NCBI GenBank assembly: GCA_963710645.1
Contig: CAVQBD010000002.1
Span: 310,001 to 374,000, forward strand
Direction: 5' to 3'
From: FEB-10 sp963710645
Lineage (GTDB): Bacteria; Acidobacteriota; Thermoanaerobaculia; Thermoanaerobaculales; Sulfomarinibacteraceae
DNA: 64,000 nucleotides
The translations under genes and the position numbers were made by a program. This document shows positions 45,308 to 53,274 of this stretch, piece after piece. A model generated the notes under the pieces. The model saw only the letters and a list, made by a program, of their open reading frames with translations. It was not told the DNA's origin and did no database searches. Numbering within the stretch: the stretch's first letter is position 1; each line of letters starts with the position of its first letter.

Positions 45308-45876
45308 TCGGGCCGAACCTTGCGTCGCGACCTTTCCTCAACACACGACCGGTCTGGTTGGTGACCGCGGTGGCCGGTGTGATGGCGCTGGTGCTGGTGG
45401 TGCTGAATATCGGGCTCTACGTTAAGAGCAACCGGACGCTGGCGCCGTTGATTGAACACCGCGATCATCTACTGGCCGAGGAACGTGCACTGGCCGCGGA
45501 GGTCGGTGGTCAGATCGAAGCCCTGGACACGGTTCCGTGGGGTTCGTTGGCGGGCCGGGTGAACGGCACGAACCTGATTTTGAAAGAACACGCCTTTTCG
45601 TGGTTGACCCTGCTCGACGACGTGGAACGGGTGATGCCGTACGAGGTGCGGATCCTCAAAGTGACCCCGGAAGTGGGACCAGGGGCGGTCACCCTCCATC
45701 TGGTGGTTGTGGCCCGCACCCGGGATGCCATGCTGCAGTTTCTCCAGAACCTCGTGGTCGACCCCAACTTCTCGCAGCCCACGCCTCGCCGTGAAGAAGG
45801 GCCGGAGGAGTCGGAGATACCGGGGTACACGCTGGCCCTCAGCGTTCTCTACAAACCACCGGTGGCCGAATCATGA
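45304..45876 (+). CDS. PilN-like assembly protein
   Basis: This 190-aa protein starts MIGPNLASRPFLNTRPVWLV, a typical PilN N-terminus (N-L-A-x-R-P-F). One membrane segment (LVTAVAGVMALVLVVLNIGL) is followed by a coiled-coil-like stretch and a ferredoxin-like periplasmic domain (MPYEVRILKVTPEVGPGAVT). The ATG at 45304 overlaps the preceding stop, and the stop overlaps the next start (ATGA). Confidence 0.85.
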   Translation: MIGPNLASRPFLNTRPVWLVTAVAGVMALVLVVLNIGLYVKSNRTLAPLIEHRDHLLAEERALAAEVGGQIEALDTVPWGSLAGRVNGTNLILKEHAFSWLTLLDDVERVMPYEVRILKVTPEVGPGAVTLHLVVVARTRDAMLQFLQNLVVDPNFSQPTPRREEGPEESEIPGYTLALSVLYKPPVAES

Positions 45877-46511
45877 CCGCGGCGTGGCGGGCGTGGCAGC
45901 GTCTGCTGCCGGTGTGGCTCCCGACTGTGGTGATCTGCATTCTGGCGGCGGGTGCCTACGCCTGGCAGACCTCCGAGACTGGAGGCCGGGCGGCGCTTGT
46001 CCGGAACAGCGTGGAGGAGCTCGAGGGTGAGATTCGTCGCCTCGAACAGATCAGCGACCAGGTCGAAACGGAGCGAGCCGCCGTCGCGGAACTCAACCAG
46101 CAGTTTGAGTACCTCTATAGTGACGTGTTTGGTGATCTCGACGAACGGCTGACCGGCATCCTGCGGGCTGTGGGATCGGCGACCCACGGCGCCGGGTTGA
46201 TGCCACGAGGGTATAGCTACTCCGCAGAGGAAGACCGCAAACACCAATACATCAAGTTCGCGGTCCAGTTCTCGGTCGTCGGGGACTACTCTCAGATCCG
46301 ACAGTTGCTTTCGGCACTGCAGTCGAGCCCCGAATTCCTGATTGTGGAGGACATTGCTTTTTCGGGTGAGGAGGAGGCGACGAGCCGGGACCTCGCCATT
46401 GCCATACAGGTGGCGACTTACGTCGCTCAGGCTGATCCAAAGACGCTCGCGCGACTGACCGGCGGCATTACCAAGGCCCCCGAGGCAACCGATGGCAAAG
46501 ACGAAGGCTGA
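45873..46511 (+). CDS. PilO-like assembly protein
   Basis: This 212-aa protein has one membrane segment near the N-terminus (LLPVWLPTVVICILAAGAYA), a coiled coil (VEELEGEIRRLEQISDQVET) and a periplasmic ferredoxin-like domain (YIKFAVQFSVVGDYSQIRQL). This matches the PilO/GspM layout. It pairs with the PilN-like protein and overlaps the next gene by 20 nt. Confidence 0.82.
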   Translation: MTAAWRAWQRLLPVWLPTVVICILAAGAYAWQTSETGGRAALVRNSVEELEGEIRRLEQISDQVETERAAVAELNQQFEYLYSDVFGDLDERLTGILRAVGSATHGAGLMPRGYSYSAEEDRKHQYIKFAVQFSVVGDYSQIRQLLSALQSSPEFLIVEDIAFSGEEEATSRDLAIAIQVATYVAQADPKTLARLTGGITKAPEATDGKDEG

Positions 46512-47085
46512 TCGAACCCGGCTGCTTGCTCTGGTGGCGGTTGTGGTGGTCCTTGGCGGGATCGCGGTGGTCAACCTGGTCAGGAGGGGTGGTGGGTCCG
46601 GCGGGGGTCAGGAGGGTGATCGCATCGCCTACACCGGCCACGATCTACCGGTGCTCGAGAACTCGGGCTCCAACAATGCCGACGGGCAGGCCGTTGAGTT
46701 TCAGCGGAATCCCTTCCTATTCGGAGCGCCGCCAACACCCACCCCGCACGCAGTCACACCATCGCCGACCCGGCCGATCGTCCGTAGGTCGCCCCCGGCC
46801 ACGCCGACGCCGCGAATGGCACGGGGGGCCGATGGATCGGTCAGGCCACCGCCTCCGCCGTTTGACCGTGACTTCATCGGTCATTTCGGTCCCCTCAACC
46901 TCCAGGTGGCCGCATTCCGTGCACAAGGTGAGGACCCGGACATCGCAGAGATCGAAGTGGCGAAGGTCGGTGACGTTTTGGACGACATTTTCATCATTCG
47001 TGAGATAGGATTCGAATCGGTCATGATCGGGTTCGTCGGTTATGACAGGTCGGAGGACACTCGTGTTCCGTTGGCAGAGAACTGA
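46492..47085 (+). CDS. PilP/GspC-like assembly protein with proline-rich linker
   Basis: This 197-aa protein has an N-terminal membrane anchor (RLLALVAVVVVLGGIAVVNL), a long Pro/Thr-rich linker at about residues 80-125 and a small C-terminal domain (DRDFIGHFGPLNLQVAAFRA, VGDVLDDIFIIREIGFESVM) resembling the HR domain of GspC/PilP. Such proteins touch the secretin N-domains. It overlaps the PilO-like gene upstream and the secretin gene downstream. The assignment rests on position and layout more than on motifs. Confidence 0.7.
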   Translation: MAKTKADRTRLLALVAVVVVLGGIAVVNLVRRGGGSGGGQEGDRIAYTGHDLPVLENSGSNNADGQAVEFQRNPFLFGAPPTPTPHAVTPSPTRPIVRRSPPATPTPRMARGADGSVRPPPPPFDRDFIGHFGPLNLQVAAFRAQGEDPDIAEIEVAKVGDVLDDIFIIREIGFESVMIGFVGYDRSEDTRVPLAEN

Positions 47086-49471
47086 TCATCCGGCCCTCCG
47101 CATCGCAGGGGTCGTGTTGGCGCTGGCGGTGATCGCCGGCTGCTCGTCGCAGGGCAAGAAGGGTGCGGAGGCACTCCAACACGAAAACTGGGATGCGGCC
47201 GTCTACCATTATCTCGAGTTGGTGGCCAAGGATCCCGAAAATATCGAGTACCGCATCGGTCTTCGACGGGCCCGCCAGAAGGCTGCAAACGAGCACTTTC
47301 AACGCGGTCTCGCCTTCCGGCAGATCGGGCGGCTCGGTGAGGCTCGCGACGAGATCCAGATGGCGGTCCAGCTCGATCCCGCCCACCAGTACGGTGCTCA
47401 AGTGTTGGAGGACCTTCAAGAAGAGCTGGAGATTTTGTCCCGCCCCGACGGTGAGCTGACCCTCAATGAAATGAAGCGGCGTGCCAGGGAAGCCAAGGTG
47501 CAGCCGCCGATCCTGGATCCGGCTTCTGACGAGCCGGTCACCCTTGTCTTCCCGAAGCCGAAGCCGGTCAAGGAGATCTATGACGCCATCGGCAAGGCCT
47601 ACGGATTTAACGTGATTTTCGATCCCAAGCTCAAGGACGATCGCATTGCGGTTGAGCTGCGCGATGTGACATCTGAACGCGCGCTCGAGATCGTGATGCA
47701 GGCGGCCGGCCACTTTTACAAGGTGCTGGACACCAAGACCATCATCGTTGCCGAGGACACGCCTCAGAACCGACGGGACTACGAGGATCTGGTGATCAAG
47801 ACCTTCTTTCTGTCCAACGCCGATGTCAAGGAGGTGGACAAACTCCTGCGATCGTTGATCGAGGCGCGGCGGCTCGCCACCAACGAACAGCTCAATGCCA
47901 TCACCCTTCGCGACACTGCTGACAAGGTGGCCATCGCGGAAAGGCTGATCAGCGTCAACGACAAGGCGAAGGCCGAGGTCCTGGTGGACGTGGAACTCAT
48001 GGAGGTGGACACCTCCAATCAGAGCGAGCTGGGTATGCAGCTGTCGAGCTACACTTTTACCCTGACCGCCGACACCGCAGCGTTCAGCCCGACCGCGCCG
48101 GCAGGAGGGTCCTTCCTGAGCGATCTTTCGGGCATTTCAAGGGAGAACGTCTTCATCAACGTGCCGAGTGTGATCATCAACCTCATCAAACAGAGTGGAA
48201 ACGCTTCGATCCTGGCCCAGCCGCAGCTGCGGATCACGGAGGGTGAGAAGGCCTCGCTGCATCTTGGCGACAAGGTGCCGATCCCGGTGACCTCGTTCAA
48301 CACCGGAAACACCATCGGCGGCAGCGTTGTGCCGATCACCTCGTTCCAGTACCAGGACATCGGTATCAAGATCGATGTGGAGCCGCGGGTCCATCACAAT
48401 CAGGAGGTCACCCTCAAACTCACGGTGGAGGTTTCCCAACTCGGAGAAACCGTGCCGGTGGGCCCGAGCCAGGAGGCGGTCACCATTGGAACCCGCACCA
48501 TCACCTCGGTGATCCGGCTCAAAAGCGGTGAGTCGAGCCTGCTGGCCGGCCTCATCCGGAAGGACCGTACGGAAGGTAGGACGGAAACCCCGTTGCTGTC
48601 CTCCATCCCGTGGCTTGGTCGACTCTTCACCAACGAAAAGGTCCAATCGAAGACCACCGACCTGGTGCTGACCCTGACCCCCCACATCATTCGCTTTCCG
48701 GACATCGAGGAGGAGGATCTGGCGCCGATCTGGGTGGGCACCGAGAGCCGCATCTCGTTCTTTGGGTCGCGCTCGCCGCGGGTCCAGTCGGGTACTCAGC
48801 CGCAGGGGCCGTTCGATCGCGGTGGCGGGTCTGATTCTGGCGACGAGAGATCCCAGCGTCCGACCGGAGACAACGAAGGATCCCCCTACGGCGTTCGCGG
48901 TCGGTCCGTGGCGCCCCGAGGGACACCATCGGGCGGCTCCGGCGGTGGAGTTGAGCTGACGCCCAAGGGCAACAGCTTCGACGGTGGCGACAACCCCGAT
49001 GATTCCGTCCCTTCTGTGGATCTCGACAGCGAAGCGGCGTCCGTCATCGATGCCACCCATCCGCCACTGATCGTCGGACTCGAGCCGTCTTTGGTGGCCC
49101 TGGGCGTGGGCTCCGAGGTGGTGCTCCAGTTGATGGTGAGCCATGGGCCGGGATCCTACCGGTTGCCCATCGGGATGACCTTCGATCCGCAACGGGTCAC
49201 GATCGTCGGGTTCGAGCCTTCCCCTGGTGTTGATGTGATGGACGGATCCATCGAGGTCGATGACGGTTGGATGTCTCTCGATCTGCTGGTGTCGTCTTCC
49301 GATGATGGACCGAAGGCAGTGGGTGCCGTGATTGTGCGGGCCGAAGCGGAGGGTCCGGTGCCGCTGGCTTTTTCGTCGGCGGGCGCGGTGGCAGGCGATG
49401 GTTCCATCGTTCCGGTCGCGGTCAGGGATGGGGCGTTGTTCGTTTCCGGGGGCGAGAGCGGGGGTTTGTGA
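47063..49471 (+). CDS. gspD: secretin (GspD/PilQ-like) with TPR and cohesin-like domains, lipoprotein
   Basis: This ~802-aa outer-membrane secretin forms the exit channel of the system. It has a lipoprotein signal (VVLALAVIAGCSSQ), TPR-like repeats (about residues 35-125), N-domains (PKPVKEIYDAIGKAYGFNVI; KTFFLSNADVKEVDKLLRSL) and the secretin barrel (about 305-545; VDVELMEVDTSNQSELGMQL ... TTDLVLTLTPHIIR). A Gly/Pro/Asp-rich linker and a cohesin-like domain (about 675-795; LEPSLVALGVGSEVVLQLMV) follow, which classical GspD lacks. I chose GTG 47063 because GGAGG stands 6 nt upstream; an in-frame ATG at 47042 has no such site. Confidence 0.93.
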   Translation: MFRWQRTDHPALRIAGVVLALAVIAGCSSQGKKGAEALQHENWDAAVYHYLELVAKDPENIEYRIGLRRARQKAANEHFQRGLAFRQIGRLGEARDEIQMAVQLDPAHQYGAQVLEDLQEELEILSRPDGELTLNEMKRRAREAKVQPPILDPASDEPVTLVFPKPKPVKEIYDAIGKAYGFNVIFDPKLKDDRIAVELRDVTSERALEIVMQAAGHFYKVLDTKTIIVAEDTPQNRRDYEDLVIKTFFLSNADVKEVDKLLRSLIEARRLATNEQLNAITLRDTADKVAIAERLISVNDKAKAEVLVDVELMEVDTSNQSELGMQLSSYTFTLTADTAAFSPTAPAGGSFLSDLSGISRENVFINVPSVIINLIKQSGNASILAQPQLRITEGEKASLHLGDKVPIPVTSFNTGNTIGGSVVPITSFQYQDIGIKIDVEPRVHHNQEVTLKLTVEVSQLGETVPVGPSQEAVTIGTRTITSVIRLKSGESSLLAGLIRKDRTEGRTETPLLSSIPWLGRLFTNEKVQSKTTDLVLTLTPHIIRFPDIEEEDLAPIWVGTESRISFFGSRSPRVQSGTQPQGPFDRGGGSDSGDERSQRPTGDNEGSPYGVRGRSVAPRGTPSGGSGGGVELTPKGNSFDGGDNPDDSVPSVDLDSEAASVIDATHPPLIVGLEPSLVALGVGSEVVLQLMVSHGPGSYRLPIGMTFDPQRVTIVGFEPSPGVDVMDGSIEVDDGWMSLDLLVSSSDDGPKAVGAVIVRAEAEGPVPLAFSSAGAVAGDGSIVPVAVRDGALFVSGGESGGL

Positions 49472-49472
49472 G

Positions 49473-49937
49473 ATGTGGCGACGATCGAGCGGTGAGCGCG
49501 GCTTCACCCTGGCCGAGCTGGTCATGGTGGCGGCCCTGATCGCGGTGCTGTCGACGATGGCTCTGCCGGTGGCGAAGTTCACCGTCAAACGCCGGAAAGA
49601 GGCGGATCTTCGGCTCTCGTTGCGCCTCATGCGGAATGCCATCGATGAACACAAGCGTCTGTCAGACCAGGGCTTGATTCCGCTGACCCTTGGCGGTGAG
49701 GGGTATCCTGAGACCCTCGAGGTGCTGGTGGAGGGTGTGGATCTGGTGGGTCAGGACACCAAACGGCGGTTTCTGCGGCGCATCCCGGTAGATCCGATGA
49801 CCAAAGAGGTGGAGTGGGGCCTGAAGTCCTACCAGGATGACGTGGACTCCACGAGCTGGGGCGGAGAGAACGTCTACGACGTGTTTTCACTCTCCGACGG
49901 AACCGCAATCGACGGCACCAAATACAAGGACTGGTGA
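49473..49937 (+). CDS. type II secretion pseudopilin (GspG-like)
   Basis: This 154-aa protein has a short normal prepilin leader: MWRRSSGERG, cleavage, then FTLAELVMVAALIAVLSTMA with Glu at +5. The remainder has the pseudopilin layout ending with a GspG-like C-terminus (PVDPMTKEVEWGLKSYQDD, then DGTAIDGTKYKDW). It starts directly after the secretin stop and overlaps the next pseudopilin gene. Unlike the next two genes, its leader contains no heptamer repeat. Confidence 0.92.
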   Translation: MWRRSSGERGFTLAELVMVAALIAVLSTMALPVAKFTVKRRKEADLRLSLRLMRNAIDEHKRLSDQGLIPLTLGGEGYPETLEVLVEGVDLVGQDTKRRFLRRIPVDPMTKEVEWGLKSYQDDVDSTSWGGENVYDVFSLSDGTAIDGTKYKDW

Positions 49938-50467
49938 TGATGGAGCGAAGAATCAAGAGCGAAGAATCGAGAACAGAACTCCACCCGACAGGCTGTTCCC
50001 ATCAGGGTCGTCGGGGAGAGAAGGGACAGTCGTTCTTCGGTTTTCGTTCTTCGTTCGGCCGACAGGCCGGGTTTACGTTGATCGAGCTGATGGTGGTTGT
50101 GGCCATCATCGGCATCTTGGCCGTGATCGCCCTCCCGGCCATGCGGACCGCGCCACTCAAGGCTCGCGAAGCCGTTCTCAAGGCGGACCTCTACCAGCTC
50201 CGATCGTGCATCGACCAGTTCTTGGGAGACAAGGGACAGTATCCGGAATCTCTCCAGGGCTTGGTGGATGCTGGGTACCTGCGCTTCATGCCCATCGACC
50301 CCATCACCAGATCACCCAATACCTGGGTCGAGCTCCAGGCGACACCGAGCGAGATCGAGGAGTTGGAACCCATCGACGAGGATCTGGGAGGGTTTGTCGG
50401 GGTCATCGACGTGAGATCCGGCGCTCAGGGAGTAGCGCTTGACGGCACGCTCTACTCCGAATGGTGA
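49934..50467 (+). CDS. major-type pseudopilin (GspG-like) with repeat-encoded leader
   Basis: This 177-aa pseudopilin has the canonical site AG-FTLIELMVVVAIIGILAV (Glu at +5) and a GspG-like body (LYQLRSCIDQFLGDKGQYPE, FMPIDPITRSPNTWVE). The leader before the cleavage site is 46 residues, much longer than usual. It is encoded largely by two inverted heptamer arrays (49944-49978 and 50032-50059). No other in-frame start codon is present between the arrays and the cleavage site. The GTG/ATG cluster at 49934-49942 overlaps the previous stop. Confidence 0.88.
   Translation: MMMERRIKSEESRTELHPTGCSHQGRRGEKGQSFFGFRSSFGRQAGFTLIELMVVVAIIGILAVIALPAMRTAPLKAREAVLKADLYQLRSCIDQFLGDKGQYPESLQGLVDAGYLRFMPIDPITRSPNTWVELQATPSEIEELEPIDEDLGGFVGVIDVRSGAQGVALDGTLYSEW
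49944..50059. repeat. inverted heptamer arrays inside a pseudopilin leader
   Basis: AGCGAAG/AATCAAG/AGCGAAG/AATCGAG/AACAGAA (49944-49978) and GTTCTTC/GGTTTTC/GTTCTTC/GTTCGGC (50032-50059) are inverted relative to each other. Both lie inside the coding part for the prepilin leader. Confidence 0.88.
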
Positions 50468-50494
50468 TGTCGTGAAGTCCGTGCCCCTCGTTCC

Positions 50495-51286
50495 GTGTTC
50501 CGAACTCTCCCCCCCCACCGGGAGGAGATTCAACCGGTCGCCCGGAACCCGGAACCCGGAACCCGGAACCCGGAACTCGGAACTGATCGAGGGGAAGGTG
50601 GATACACGCTGGTCATCATCGTGCTGACCATCGCCATCATGTCCATTTTTATGGCCGTGGCGGTGCAGACGGTGGAGTTCCAGATGAGGCGGGAGCGGGA
50701 GGCAGAGCTCATCTTCCGCGGCGAACAATACGTCGAAGCGATTCGCCTGTACAAAGCCAAGTACGGCCGCCATCCCATGCGAATGAAGGAAATCTGGGAG
50801 GCCAATCCCAAGGTCGTTCGCAAGCAGTGGCTCGACCCGATCACCGATTCGGAGGACTGGGGACTGATATTCCTTGGCCAGGAGGGCCGACGGGTGGGTC
50901 CGGAGAACGCCTTTCCAGGAACCCCCGGCCCCACCGAGACGGTGACTTTTCAAGGTGGGCAGCCGGGCCTCGGCTCGGAGTCGCCCTTCGGCACCCGGGA
51001 TCGGGAGGGTGAGATGATCGGCCCCATCGTGGGTGTCCACTCCAAGTCCTGCAAGGAGAGCATCAAGATCTACGAAGGACGCAACACCTACTGCGAGTGG
51101 CAATTCGTGCTGCGCGAAAGGGGTCTTGGCCGGGGTTCCACACAGCCGGTTCCGCCCGGAGGGCTTCCCGGTCCACAACCCACCAGGCCACCGAGGGGTG
51201 ACGATGATCGCGGTAATGACGACGATTCCGGCGGTGGTTCGGGCGATCCGCCACCGCCGGGGTATACGCCGACGTATTACAAGTGA
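50495..51286 (+). CDS. pseudopilin-like protein with repeat-encoded leader
   Basis: This 263-aa protein has a prepilin-like site GEGG-YTLVIIVLTIAIMSIFM, but it lacks the Glu at +5, as GspK-type minor pseudopilins do. Residues 17-30 (RNPEPGTRNPELGT) are encoded by exactly six CGGAACC-type heptamers. The body (RREREAELIFRGEQYVEAIR, YKAKYGRHPMRMKEI) is followed by a Pro/Asp-rich tail. GTG 50495 is the only start in frame after the preceding stop, but it has no good ribosome binding site, so the N-terminus is uncertain. Confidence 0.8.
   Translation: MFRTLPPHREEIQPVARNPEPGTRNPELGTDRGEGGYTLVIIVLTIAIMSIFMAVAVQTVEFQMRREREAELIFRGEQYVEAIRLYKAKYGRHPMRMKEIWEANPKVVRKQWLDPITDSEDWGLIFLGQEGRRVGPENAFPGTPGPTETVTFQGGQPGLGSESPFGTRDREGEMIGPIVGVHSKSCKESIKIYEGRNTYCEWQFVLRERGLGRGSTQPVPPGGLPGPQPTRPPRGDDDRGNDDDSGGGSGDPPPPGYTPTYYK
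50543..50584. repeat. CGGAACC x6 array inside a pseudopilin gene
   Basis: CGGAACC x4 and CGGAACT x2 fill 42 nt in frame with the leader of the third pseudopilin. Related units occur at 12127-12161 and 55095-55122. A weaker CGTTCCG/TGTTCCG pair at 50489-50502 overlaps the proposed start codon. Confidence 0.95.
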
Positions 51287-51307
51287 TCGATCCCCGCTCA
51301 CCCGCCC

Positions 51308-51356
51308 AATTCGAAATTTGAAACTTGAAATTCGGAACCCGAAATCCGAGTTCCCC
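51308..51356. repeat. AATTCGA-type heptamer array
   Basis: AATTCGA, AATTTGA, AACTTGA, AATTCGG, AACCCGA, AATCCGA and GTTCCCC run without interruption. The units drift gradually from the AATTCGA type to the AACCCGA type. The array is preceded by CACCCGCCC and followed by a C-rich stretch. Confidence 0.92.
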
Positions 51357-51548
51357 GCCCCTCAGCGAGGTGAATCGGTGAGAAGGGGAGCAGGAGAGAT
51401 GGGCGCGTATGCGAGTCCACCACGATTGCGGCCTTCGGGGAGAGGCGTCGTCCCGCAGCGCATATCGGCCGCGATTCTCTGGCGGTCCAGTCAGAAGCGC
51501 GCGGTGACACCTACGCCCATCAATCCGATCGTGCCGCCCTTTCACGTT

Positions 51549-51572
51549 CTCACCTCCTCACCTCCTCACCTT
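51549..51572. repeat. CTCACCTC octamer array
   Basis: CTCACCTC x2 and CTCACCTT give an 8-nt period, an exception to the 7-nt rule. The array lies 15 nt upstream of the TACACT hexamer. Confidence 0.75.
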
Positions 51573-51587
51573 CCCCTTGTCCTCTGC

Positions 51588-51593
51588 TACACT
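51588..51593 (+). promoter_or_regulatory. -10 element TACACT of a leaderless promoter
   Basis: TACACT is followed by 8 nt and the ATG at 51602, with no ribosome binding site. Confidence 0.45.
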
Positions 51594-51601
51594 CCGCGCG
51601 C

Positions 51602-52831
51602 ATGAGCGGAACCGGTCTCGATCTCCCGGCCCTTTTGGTGCATCCCACCCCCGGTCGCAAGACCGTCACCGCCGGCGTGTGGATTGGTTCCGGTTCGGCT
51701 CACGAACCGGCGGAACTGGCCGGTGCCACCCACCTGGTGGAACACCTGACCTTGCGTCGCTGCGGTGGACGGGATCGATTCGAGTTGGCGAGAACGGTGG
51801 ACCGACTGGGCGGTGACGTGGATGCGTGGACAAGCTCTGAGCTCATGGGTGTCTCGGTTCAGACCACGGTGGATGCCATCGTCGAGGGCCTGGACCTCCT
51901 GGTGGACGCCATCCTCGAACCCACCTTTCGGCAGGATGACGTGGAATTGGAACGACGGGTCTCCCTCGCCGAACTCGAACTCTCGCGTGACGACCCCGCC
52001 GAGATGGTGGAGGAGGCGATCCAGCGGGCCGCGTGGGGGGACCATCCCCTGGCTAGGCCGGTGATCGGCACCGAAGAAACTCTCGCCAGCCTGAGTCCCC
52101 AAGCCCTGCGGCGGCATCACAAGAGCCTGGTTCGTCCAGGACGGGTCCTGGCAGCCGTGGCCGGGGACGTTGATCCGGTCGAGCTTGCTCATCGCCTGCG
52201 GAGACTCCCGCTGGCTGTGCCTCTGGAGGTTGCGACATTGCCCCCCCTCGTGTGGAAGGGGCAGCGCAGCGTCGTCCACAGGGCAGGGGCCGATCAAGCA
52301 CACGTTCGGTTGGCGTTTCCTTCGGTGGCCGCCGGCGATCCTGAGGCCATACCGGTGGCCGTACTCAATCGGATCCTGGGCGTTGGTTCGACCAGCAGGC
52401 TCTTCCAGCGTCTTCGCGAGGTCGAAGGCCTCACCTACGACATCTGGTCGAGCTCGGCGCTGCGCCGTTCCGGCGGTCTCCTCGAGGTGGGTTGGGCGTG
52501 CTCGCCGGCGGTGTTCCGGGACGTATGGCTGCTGGTGGAGGAGGAGTTGCGTCGGATCGCGGTGGACCTTGTGGACGACGAGGTCGAGGTGGCTCTCGAG
52601 GGGATTGTTCGCGGGCTGGACATGGATGCTGAAATGCCGGCCGCACGCTGCGCCATGGACGTCTCCGAGGTGATCGACCGAGGGCGCCGTTTCGATCTGG
52701 AACGGACTCGTCGGGAGATTCTCGACGTCACCCCGGATCATATCCGAGAACTGGCAGCCGGGATGCTCCGTCCGGAACGAATGGCGACCGCGGTGTGCGG
52801 ACCGGACGGGCTGGCGGCCCAGGTGGCCTGA
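51602..52831 (+). CDS. M16-family zinc peptidase
   Basis: This 409-aa protein is an inverzincin-type peptidase. The zinc motif H-x-x-E-H is seen in ATHLVEHLTLRR, and a downstream Glu candidate lies in VSLAELELSRDDP. The second half contains the M16C-like SVVHRAGADQAHVRLAFP, NRILGVGSTSRLFQRLREVE and GLTYDIWSSS. The length fits the small single-chain bacterial members. It has no signal peptide. Its stop overlaps the start of dut, and the MBL gene follows. Confidence 0.9.
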   Translation: MSGTGLDLPALLVHPTPGRKTVTAGVWIGSGSAHEPAELAGATHLVEHLTLRRCGGRDRFELARTVDRLGGDVDAWTSSELMGVSVQTTVDAIVEGLDLLVDAILEPTFRQDDVELERRVSLAELELSRDDPAEMVEEAIQRAAWGDHPLARPVIGTEETLASLSPQALRRHHKSLVRPGRVLAAVAGDVDPVELAHRLRRLPLAVPLEVATLPPLVWKGQRSVVHRAGADQAHVRLAFPSVAAGDPEAIPVAVLNRILGVGSTSRLFQRLREVEGLTYDIWSSSALRRSGGLLEVGWACSPAVFRDVWLLVEEELRRIAVDLVDDEVEVALEGIVRGLDMDAEMPAARCAMDVSEVIDRGRRFDLERTRREILDVTPDHIRELAAGMLRPERMATAVCGPDGLAAQVA

Positions 52832-53274
52832 TGGTGGAGATTCGTGTGCGTCGCCTGCCCCACTCGGAGGGTTTGTCGCCTCCGGCCTACGCCACCGAGG
52901 GAGCCGCCGGTGCCGATCTGCGGTCGGCCGAAGATGGTCCGGTCGTGCTGCAACCCGGGGGCCGCACGGCGGTGGCGACCGGTCTGATCCTCGAGATCCC
53001 GCCGGGTCACGAGGGACAGGTCCGACCGCGTTCAGGTCTTGCGTTTCAGCATGGCCTGACGGTGGTCAACGCTCCAGGAACCATCGACGCCGACTACCGC
53101 GGCGAGGTCAAGGTGCTGCTCATCAACCTGGGCGACGCGGCGGTGACCATCGAGCGCGGTGACCGAATCGCTCAGCTGGTGATAGCCCCAGTGACACGTG
53201 CTGAGTTTCGGGAGACTGACCAGCTTGCCGACACGACGCGAGGCGATGGCGGGTTCGGCTCCACGGGCAGGTGA
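52831..53274 (+). CDS. dut: dUTP diphosphatase
   Basis: This 147-aa trimeric dUTPase hydrolyses dUTP to dUMP. All five motifs are visible: GAAGADLRSAED (1), RPRSGLAFQHG (2), GTIDADYRGEVKV (3), IERGDRIAQLVIAPV (4) and RGDGGFGSTGR (5). The ATG overlaps the previous stop (TGATG), and GTGA overlap links it to the next gene. Confidence 0.96.
   Translation: MVEIRVRRLPHSEGLSPPAYATEGAAGADLRSAEDGPVVLQPGGRTAVATGLILEIPPGHEGQVRPRSGLAFQHGLTVVNAPGTIDADYRGEVKVLLINLGDAAVTIERGDRIAQLVIAPVTRAEFRETDQLADTTRGDGGFGSTGR

Larger units (their letters stand above)
51287..51601. other. intergenic region between the secretion operon and the M16 peptidase gene
   Basis: This 315-nt stretch holds a heptamer array near its left end, an octamer array near its right end and the TACACT promoter of the peptidase gene. 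The middle (51360-51540) shows nothing that I can recognise: possible frames on both strands are short and have the Arg/Pro/Ser composition of GC-rich noise. Confidence 0.6.

Noticed and set aside
51408..51601. Short frames in the gap before the M16 peptidase gene, including one starting at GGAGAGATGGGCGCG.
   Set aside because: None has a plausible protein composition. The GGGAGATGGGCGCG-like string recurs near 59390, where it is not followed by a gene either.
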